From positions 230,812 to 294,811 of the forward strand of contig JAFWFS010000007.1 of the NCBI GenBank assembly GCA_017515475.1: a stretch of DNA of 64,000 nucleotides. Reading direction: 5' to 3'. Under the pieces are notes generated by a model. That model was not told the origin of the DNA. It saw only the letters and a program-made list of their open reading frames with translations, and made no database searches. The position numbers and the translations under genes are program-made. Positions within the stretch are counted from its first letter, which is position 1, and every line of letters begins with the position of its first letter. This document shows, one piece after another, positions 59,368 to 64,000 of this stretch. This DNA is from Erysipelotrichaceae bacterium. GTDB taxonomy: Bacteria; Bacillota_I; Bacilli_A; Erysipelotrichales; Erysipelotrichaceae.

Positions 59368-60671
59368 TGTTTGATCAGATCGATTACGTCATAGACGTAT
59401 TTCTGACAGAGTTCATTGTTTTCCGCTTCTACCATAACCCGGATCAGCGGTTCTGTTCCGGAAGGTCTTACCAGAATACGTCCATTGTTTCCCAGTTCAT
59501 CGGCGATCTTCTGGATCCTTTCCTTGATTTCCGTATCGTTCAGGACGATGCCTTTGTCTTTTACTTTTTCGTTTACCAGCAGCTGCGGATAGATCTGTAC
59601 CTCGGCAGCGGCTTCTTTTAAGGAACATCCATAGTAGTTCAAGGCTTTCAGCACCAGCAGTGCCGTCTTTAAGCCGTCTCCAAAGAAACAGTCTCCGGAA
59701 TAGATGATGTGACCGGACTGTTCACCGCCGATCACGAAACCGTTTTTTACCATGGAGTCGCAGACGTTCTTGTCTCCTACGGCCGTAACATCGGATCTGA
59801 TGTCAAGTCTATCCAGAGCCTTGTACAGGCCGATATTCGACATGACCGTCGTAACAAGAGTATTGTTGTCGAGCAACCCGTTCTCTTTCAGATACTTGGA
59901 CAGAAAATACATGATCCTGTCGCCATCGACGACTTCACCGTCTTCATCGGTAAACAGGACTCGGTCGGCATCTCCGTCAAAAGCAAAACCGAGATCAAAA
60001 TCTCCGTTTCTTACCGTTTCCTGCAACATTTCCAGATGCGTGGAACCGCAGTGGTTGTTGATGTTGATACCGTTAGGAGAATCATTGATATAAGTAAACC
60101 TGCCGTTTAGGACATTCAGAACATCTTTCGCGGTATAGCAGTTGGAACCGTTGCACAGATCGACACAGACCTTAAGCCCCTGCAGATCCATCCTGTATTT
60201 TTCCAGCAGCCAGTTCTGATAGGATCTAACCGCTTCTCTGTAATCGGTAACGCTGCCGTTATTCCTTGACTCGATCCCCTTCGGATCATCCATGTAGGCT
60301 TCGATCAGCAGTTCCAGTTCGTCCTTGATCTTGAAACCGTCATTCGCAAAGATCTTGATTCCGTTATCCGTATAAGGATTATGCGATGCGGATATCATGA
60401 CTCCGCAGGAAAACTCTTCATGCATCGTGGTATATGCCAGACATGGCGTCGAGCAGTAGCCGAGAAGATAAACATCAGCACCGGATTCACTCATTCCTCT
60501 GCACAAATCCTGCTCAAATCCCTTGGAGGATTCTCTTGTATCCATGCCGATAACGATCCTGGCGTTTTCATAGTAAGCTCCGACAAATCTACCGATCCTG
60601 TAAACCATCTCATCCGTCAGTGTAACCCCGGCTTTTCCGCGTACACCGTCTGTTCCAAAATACTTGCCCAT
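59349..60671 (-). CDS. glmM: Phosphoglucosamine mutase
   Basis: Converts glucosamine-6-P to glucosamine-1-P for UDP-GlcNAc. 440 residues: GKYFGTDGVRGKAG start, phosphoserine Ser96 in SASHNPYTDNG, metal loop FAFDGDADRVLF, GEQSGHII and RPSGTEPLIRVM. Third gene of the conserved cdaA-cdaR-glmM operon; in Bacilli GlmM binds and restrains CdaA. Confidence 0.97.
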   Translation of the reverse strand: MGKYFGTDGVRGKAGVTLTDEMVYRIGRFVGAYYENARIVIGMDTRESSKGFEQDLCRGMSESGADVYLLGYCSTPCLAYTTMHEEFSCGVMISASHNPYTDNGIKIFANDGFKIKDELELLIEAYMDDPKGIESRNNGSVTDYREAVRSYQNWLLEKYRMDLQGLKVCVDLCNGSNCYTAKDVLNVLNGRFTYINDSPNGININNHCGSTHLEMLQETVRNGDFDLGFAFDGDADRVLFTDEDGEVVDGDRIMYFLSKYLKENGLLDNNTLVTTVMSNIGLYKALDRLDIRSDVTAVGDKNVCDSMVKNGFVIGGEQSGHIIYSGDCFFGDGLKTALLVLKALNYYGCSLKEAAAEVQIYPQLLVNEKVKDKGIVLNDTEIKERIQKIADELGNNGRILVRPSGTEPLIRVMVEAENNELCQKYVYDVIDLIKQKGYAE

Positions 60672-60673
60672 AA

Positions 60674-62023
60674 CTACTGATTCGCCTCCACTACCGTAAC
60701 ATTTACATTCGATTTCTCTAAAGACAGGTTGACATACGGATGATCCGTGCTGACAACATAGAGCGGCAGCGTATATGTACCAGGCTCCGATGGCATTTCA
60801 AAATATACTTCAACATCGTCCACGCTGACGGCGGCAATATTGTTTGCAGAACCGGAAAGTTCGACATTCACGCTCATCAGGCTGACACTGGAGATCGCCA
60901 GATTGTTGTAGTTGTTGTGATAATACAAAGGAATATCTTCCAGAACAGCCGTTTCTACCGTTGTCAGACTGACTCTGACGTTAACAACCGTGACATCGCT
61001 TGCGGATACGCCTGAAGGCAGGACGACCGGCAGCATGATATCCTTATCGACATTGTCGGTAACGGTAGACATGTCGAAGTTGACATAGACTTCACGGATG
61101 CCGTTCAGGATATTTTCAGGTCCGTAGATCCTGGTTGTCTGATGATCGACGATTTCAGCCGTATCGATGGCTAAACCGACAGGGATCTGTCCGACCGGTT
61201 TCAGTTTGATCGGTACTTCGATGCTAGGAGAAGAGATCTTCACGGATGCCGTAACGGAACTCGGAACGATTTCCGCATTGACCGCCTGGCCGTTCTTGTC
61301 ATACGCTACCAGCGGCGCATTGATCTCAAAATCGCCGGTCTGTCCGCTTACATCGATCAGAGCCTTAACCAGAGCGATGGAATTCAGAGTATCCTGCGAT
61401 GCTCGGATATTGATCTTTGTACCCTGTGCGAAGCTCGGTTCAGAGAGAATGTAACGGGAATCCAGCTGATTCTGATTGATGAAATCATAGGACAGATCAA
61501 ACTGCATTGTCGTTTTCTTCTTTAAGGTAACAGTTACTTCACTAGGAGAAACAATGGTATTGATATTATCGCCGAAACCGACTGCGTTCACTTTTACCGT
61601 GTGCATGCCTTCGGTATAACCTTCCAGATCGATCTGGCAGGAACCCTTCTTGCTGGCGGCATTATTGACGTTTGCGGCTTCGCCGGTCAGTACGACTTCA
61701 CAGGCCGAAGGCAGACCCGACAGTTCAAAGGTTTCGGAATTGTAGCGGGCATTGATGCCAACATTGCTGAGTAGCTTGGAACTAGACAGCATTGCGCTGG
61801 AATTGTCGTAGGTGGCGACAAAGTATGCCAGGCAGGCCAGAAGCAAGGCAAAAAGACCCAGATACTTGCTGGAGAAAAAGAGTCTGTCGATAATCGTAGA
61901 GATCCAGCGGAAAAACTTGACAATACCCTCTTCTATCGTTTCATACTGATTTCTATTCGCTGATTTAGAAGCGATCTGTTTGGCTTTTTCCAGCTTTTCT
62001 TCAGAATTGTTGATCTGACTCAT
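60674..62023 (-). CDS. cdaR: CdaR, YbbR-domain regulator of CdaA
   Basis: 449 residues: cytoplasmic N-terminus, one membrane segment (LGLFALLLACLAYFVATY, about 54-71) and three to four extracytoplasmic YbbR repeats. It overlaps cdaA by 23 bases. Modulates c-di-AMP synthesis by membrane contact with CdaA. Confidence 0.93.
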   Translation of the reverse strand: MSQINNSEEKLEKAKQIASKSANRNQYETIEEGIVKFFRWISTIIDRLFFSSKYLGLFALLLACLAYFVATYDNSSAMLSSSKLLSNVGINARYNSETFELSGLPSACEVVLTGEAANVNNAASKKGSCQIDLEGYTEGMHTVKVNAVGFGDNINTIVSPSEVTVTLKKKTTMQFDLSYDFINQNQLDSRYILSEPSFAQGTKINIRASQDTLNSIALVKALIDVSGQTGDFEINAPLVAYDKNGQAVNAEIVPSSVTASVKISSPSIEVPIKLKPVGQIPVGLAIDTAEIVDHQTTRIYGPENILNGIREVYVNFDMSTVTDNVDKDIMLPVVLPSGVSASDVTVVNVRVSLTTVETAVLEDIPLYYHNNYNNLAISSVSLMSVNVELSGSANNIAAVSVDDVEVYFEMPSEPGTYTLPLYVVSTDHPYVNLSLEKSNVNVTVVEANQ

Positions 62024-63098
62024 GGCTTGCCTCCTGATCTAGGTTGTTTTCAATCAGAACATCTTCTTCAATGTCAAACAGATGTTCATTTCTTTCGGTC
62101 CTTGTTCCGTACTTGAAACGGTTGTTCGTTGGAACCTTCATATCCAGCTGTGCAGTCTCTTCCTTCTTTGCCTGATTTTCCTGCACGTTGTTCTTCTTTC
62201 TGAACAAAGAGAATCCTTTCTTCTCCTGCGGATCTTCCTTGATCTCGACGATGACATCGGAATCATCCTGAACCACCAGAGAATTCCTTCTACGCGATGT
62301 CTTTTCGATGGCAGTCGTATCGTTGCAGATGACTCTTCTAAGGTACTCTTTCAGCTGTTTCTCATCTACCGAGAAGATCCTGCCGTTTTCGGCGATCGAT
62401 ATTGCGCTAGTCTCTTCCGATACGACGATCGTTAAAGCATCGGATACTTCGGCAATACCCAGAGCAGCCCTGTGTCTGGCGCCGTAACGCGATGAAAGAT
62501 TGACATTGGTCGGAGGGAAATAGGCGCTTGCACAGGCAACCTTGTCGCCCTGAATGATGACGGCACCGTCATGCAAAGGGGTCGTAGTCATGAACAGGGA
62601 ACACAGCAATTCCTTGGATACTTCCGCATTCACGGTGATGCCTGTCTTGATGTAGTCCTGCAGAGACTGGGCCTGCTCAATGGAAATCAGAGCGCCGACT
62701 CTCTCCTTGGAAAGAGTAATCGTAGCCTCGTAGACCTGATCCACCAGCTTTTCCTTTTCATTTGCCAACAGTGAAGAAATACGCGAAAAAGCGTTCGAGG
62801 TTCCGATCTTTTCCAGGAATCCTCTGATTTCCGGCTGGAATATGATAATGAAGGCCAGCAGACCCCAGTTGATGAACATATCGGTAAAATAGGTCAGTGT
62901 AGACAGACCTAGCAGTTTTGCCAGACCGTTAACGGCAATGATTGCAATGATACCCTTGAATATCTGAATGGTACGGGAATTGTTACGTATCGCTTTTATG
63001 GCATAGTAGATGATAAACCACATGATGGCAATATCAATAACGACCCTGAATACTGACCATATATTTTGTATCGTTAGATTAATATTATAATCAGCCAT
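62001..63098 (-). CDS. cdaA: Diadenylate cyclase CdaA
   Basis: 365 residues: three N-terminal membrane segments (about 12-35, 42-60, 68-90) and the DAC domain with DGAVIIQGDKVACASAYFPP and RYGARHRAALGIAE (DGA and RHR motifs). Makes c-di-AMP from two ATP. The C-terminal 90 residues after the catalytic domain are a longer, charged tail than in Bacillus CdaA (about 270 residues). GGGAGG precedes the ATG. Confidence 0.96.
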   Translation of the reverse strand: MADYNINLTIQNIWSVFRVVIDIAIMWFIIYYAIKAIRNNSRTIQIFKGIIAIIAVNGLAKLLGLSTLTYFTDMFINWGLLAFIIIFQPEIRGFLEKIGTSNAFSRISSLLANEKEKLVDQVYEATITLSKERVGALISIEQAQSLQDYIKTGITVNAEVSKELLCSLFMTTTPLHDGAVIIQGDKVACASAYFPPTNVNLSSRYGARHRAALGIAEVSDALTIVVSEETSAISIAENGRIFSVDEKQLKEYLRRVICNDTTAIEKTSRRRNSLVVQDDSDVIVEIKEDPQEKKGFSLFRKKNNVQENQAKKEETAQLDMKVPTNNRFKYGTRTERNEHLFDIEEDVLIENNLDQEASHESDQQF

Positions 63099-63126
63099 AT
63101 TTCCTCCCTGTTGCTATCAGTTAATT

Positions 63127-63135
63127 ATTATAACA
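63127..63135 (-). promoter_or_regulatory. Extended -10 for cdaA-cdaR-glmM
   Basis: TGTTATAAT, with a conventional leader of about 25 bases and GGGAGG. It follows the tRNA-Arg terminator T run. Confidence 0.6.
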
Positions 63136-63140
63136 TAAAC

Positions 63141-63161
63141 AAAAAAGGGATTTCATCCCTT
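63141..63161 (-). terminator. Terminator of dut-tRNA-Arg
   Basis: Stem AAGGGAT/ATCCCTT with a 3-base loop and six T on the minus strand, 10 bases after the tRNA. Confidence 0.85.
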
Positions 63162-63171
63162 CATTGTTAAA

Positions 63172-63247
63172 TGGCGCGCTCAACAGGGATCGAACCTGCA
63201 ACCTTTTGAATCGGAATCAAATACTCTATCCATTGAGCTATGAGCGC
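63172..63247 (-). tRNA. tRNA-Arg (anticodon CCG)
   Basis: Acceptor GCGCTCA/TGAGCGC, discriminator G, CCA encoded. Anticodon stem TTTGA/TCAAA with loop TTCCGAT gives CCG (codon CGG). T arm GCAGG-TTCGATC-CCTGT. The 5' end is 1 base after the dut stop codon, so it must be processed from the dut transcript. Confidence 0.94.
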
Positions 63248-63248
63248 A

Positions 63249-63737
63249 TCAGTTCGTGGAGCCGAAACCGCCGTGTCTTTCTCTGCTGTTTTCTTCTTCT
63301 TCTTCTGCCAGAAAAAACCGATAGAAGACGCCCTGAACGAAACGGTCGTTCTTGCGGATCAGCAGTTCCCTGTCTCCCTCGTTGACAACACCGACAATGA
63401 TATGCCCCTCGTTATCCGCGTTGTAATAATCCGAGTCGATAATCCCTACCGTATTCAGCAGTCTCATCCGGTATTTGAAACCAAGAGAAGAACGGGGATA
63501 AAGCTGCAGAACATATTCCTGATCGATCCGGCAGCGTATTCCGCTAGGAATGCGGCAGGATTCTCCCGGTTTAAGCAGTACCTCTACAGGAGAATAAAAG
63601 TCGTATCCGGCACTCCCGGAAGTAGCTCTCTGAGGAAGTACGATATCTTCGTACTCTATCGCGTCTGCGATTCCTAATACAGACAAATCCTCCAAAAACC
63701 GGTTTTTGCTGACTTTTTCAAATCTGGCGACTTTCAT
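63249..63737 (-). CDS. dut: dUTP diphosphatase
   Basis: 162-residue trimeric-type dUTPase: motif 1 SAGYDFYSP, motif 2 PRSSLGFK, motif 3 NTVGIIDSDYYNADNEGHI (streptococcal/phage-like insertion YNADN), motif 4 RFVQGVFYRF, motif 5 RERHGGFGSTN. An extended -10 TGATAGAAT lies exactly 6 bases before the ATG, so leaderless. tRNA-Arg follows after 1 base. Confidence 0.95.
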   Translation of the reverse strand: MKVARFEKVSKNRFLEDLSVLGIADAIEYEDIVLPQRATSGSAGYDFYSPVEVLLKPGESCRIPSGIRCRIDQEYVLQLYPRSSLGFKYRMRLLNTVGIIDSDYYNADNEGHIIVGVVNEGDRELLIRKNDRFVQGVFYRFFLAEEEEENSRERHGGFGSTN

Positions 63738-63743
63738 AATTAA

Positions 63744-63752
63744 ATTCTATCA
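63744..63752 (-). promoter_or_regulatory. Extended -10 of leaderless dut promoter
   Basis: TGATAGAAT, spacer TTAATT (6 bases), ATG. Diverges from the tRNA-Ser promoter 8 bases away. Confidence 0.6.
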
Positions 63753-63759
63753 TAACATC

Positions 63760-63788
63760 TTGCGAAATAATCATAAGTATGTTATATT
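63760..63788 (+). promoter_or_regulatory. Promoter of the tRNA-Ser/tRNA-Gly cluster
   Basis: -35 TTGCGA (63760-63765), 17-base spacer ending TGT, -10 TATATT (63783-63788), about 37 bases before the tRNA-Ser 5' end. Confidence 0.65.
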
Positions 63789-63824
63789 TAAAAAGCGCTA
63801 TTTCAACATTTAAAAGCGTGTGCT

Positions 63825-63916
63825 GAAGAAGTACTCAAGTGGTTGAAGAGGTGGCCCTGCTAAGGCCATAGGTCGGCTTGTCTGGCGCGAGGGTTCAAAT
63901 CCCTCCTTCTTCGCCA
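63825..63916 (+). tRNA. tRNA-Ser (anticodon GCT)
   Basis: Acceptor GAAGAAG/CTTCTTC, discriminator G, CCA encoded. Anticodon stem TGGCC/GGCCA with loop CTGCTAA gives GCT (codons AGC/AGU). Long variable arm of class II, T arm GAGGG-TTCAAAT-CCCTC. Confidence 0.94.
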
Positions 63917-63924
63917 ATATAGAT

Positions 63925-63998
63925 GCAGATGTAGTTCAATGGTAGAACGCCACCTTGCCAAGGTGGACACGAGGGTTCAATTCCCTTCATCTGCTCCA
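63925..63998 (+). tRNA. tRNA-Gly (anticodon GCC)
   Basis: Acceptor GCAGATG/CATCTGC, discriminator T, CCA encoded. Anticodon stem CCACC/GGTGG with loop TTGCCAA gives GCC. It is 8 bases after tRNA-Ser; the cluster may continue beyond the window. Confidence 0.94.
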
Positions 63999-64000
63999 TC

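Noticed and set aside
63781..63824. AGCGCT motif ahead of tRNA-Ser as a further cre site
   Set aside because: Only the central AGCGCT matches; flanking positions do not fit a CcpA operator.
1..64000. CRISPR arrays, insertion sequences, prophage or integrase genes
   Set aside because: No direct-repeat arrays, transposase or integrase motifs were found; the window is ordinary chromosomal housekeeping and envelope sequence.

Overview
The window is a dense, chromosomal stretch of a low-to-mid GC Gram-positive bacterium (Bacillota). The evidence is a PolC-type replicase, bL31 with zinc cysteines, HPr with both His15 and Ser46, the cdaA-cdaR-glmM and yybS-gdpP-rplI-dnaB clusters, a tilS-hpt-ftsH-hslO-dus cluster and class B sortase-like and VanY-like wall proteins. 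The overall look resembles Erysipelotrichia, but that placement is my inference from gene content, not a computed phylogeny. No prophage, insertion sequence, CRISPR array or rRNA was seen. No stretch longer than 300 bases lacks a gene; most junctions are overlaps or gaps of a few bases, and most genes lie on the minus strand.

Layout: 1-3638 holds polC (partial), rnc and recG. 3687-3808 is tRNA-Leu and its terminator. 3834-8462 is an accessory stretch: a small remnant ORF, a TetR regulator with a CPBP membrane protease, then an operon of GNAT, lipoprotein, unknown, GNAT and DUF4256 genes. 8576-12361 is a two-subunit aconitase X operon led by an old-yellow-enzyme-type iron-sulfur flavoprotein. 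12443-14089 holds an ATP-grasp enzyme and a GyrI-like protein. 14161-20981 is a folate and one-carbon region: Fic-like protein, FolT-like ECF component, fhs, fchA, folD, a membrane protein, udp and folC. 21002-28871 holds ung, dus, hslO, ftsH, hpt, tilS, ychF and a GNAT. 28981-33096 holds prmC, prfA, tdk, rpmE and murA. 33135-37842 holds two unknown envelope-region proteins, an O-methyltransferase, a phosphohexomutase and ptsH. 37942-46720 holds rlmH, htrA, an M23 endopeptidase, dnaB, rplI, gdpP, yybS, rpsR, ssb and rpsF. 46840-49170 is rqcH and rluB. 49104-63098 is an envelope region: glucosaminidase-like protein, sortase, VanY-like lipoprotein, a 27-residue membrane peptide, ddl, membrane-anchored MurF, hydrolase, a two-component system, glmM, cdaR and cdaA. 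63172-63998 holds tRNA-Arg, dut, tRNA-Ser and tRNA-Gly.

How the parts work together: the one-carbon genes form a pathway from formate to 5,10-methylene-THF in which FolD appears to have lost cyclohydrolase residues and FchA supplies that step. c-di-AMP synthesis (cdaA/cdaR) and breakdown (gdpP) are both here, next to glmM, MurF, Ddl and wall hydrolases.

The most striking signal is regulatory. At twelve genes a -10 hexamer of the form TA(T/A/G)AAT sits exactly 6 bases before the start codon, with no room for a Shine-Dalgarno leader; three more genes have spacings of 7, 8 or 9, and folC fits at its second ATG. This predicts frequent leaderless transcription and moves several start codons. Terminator hairpins that contain the upstream stop codon often run directly into these -10 boxes, giving extremely compact gene junctions.
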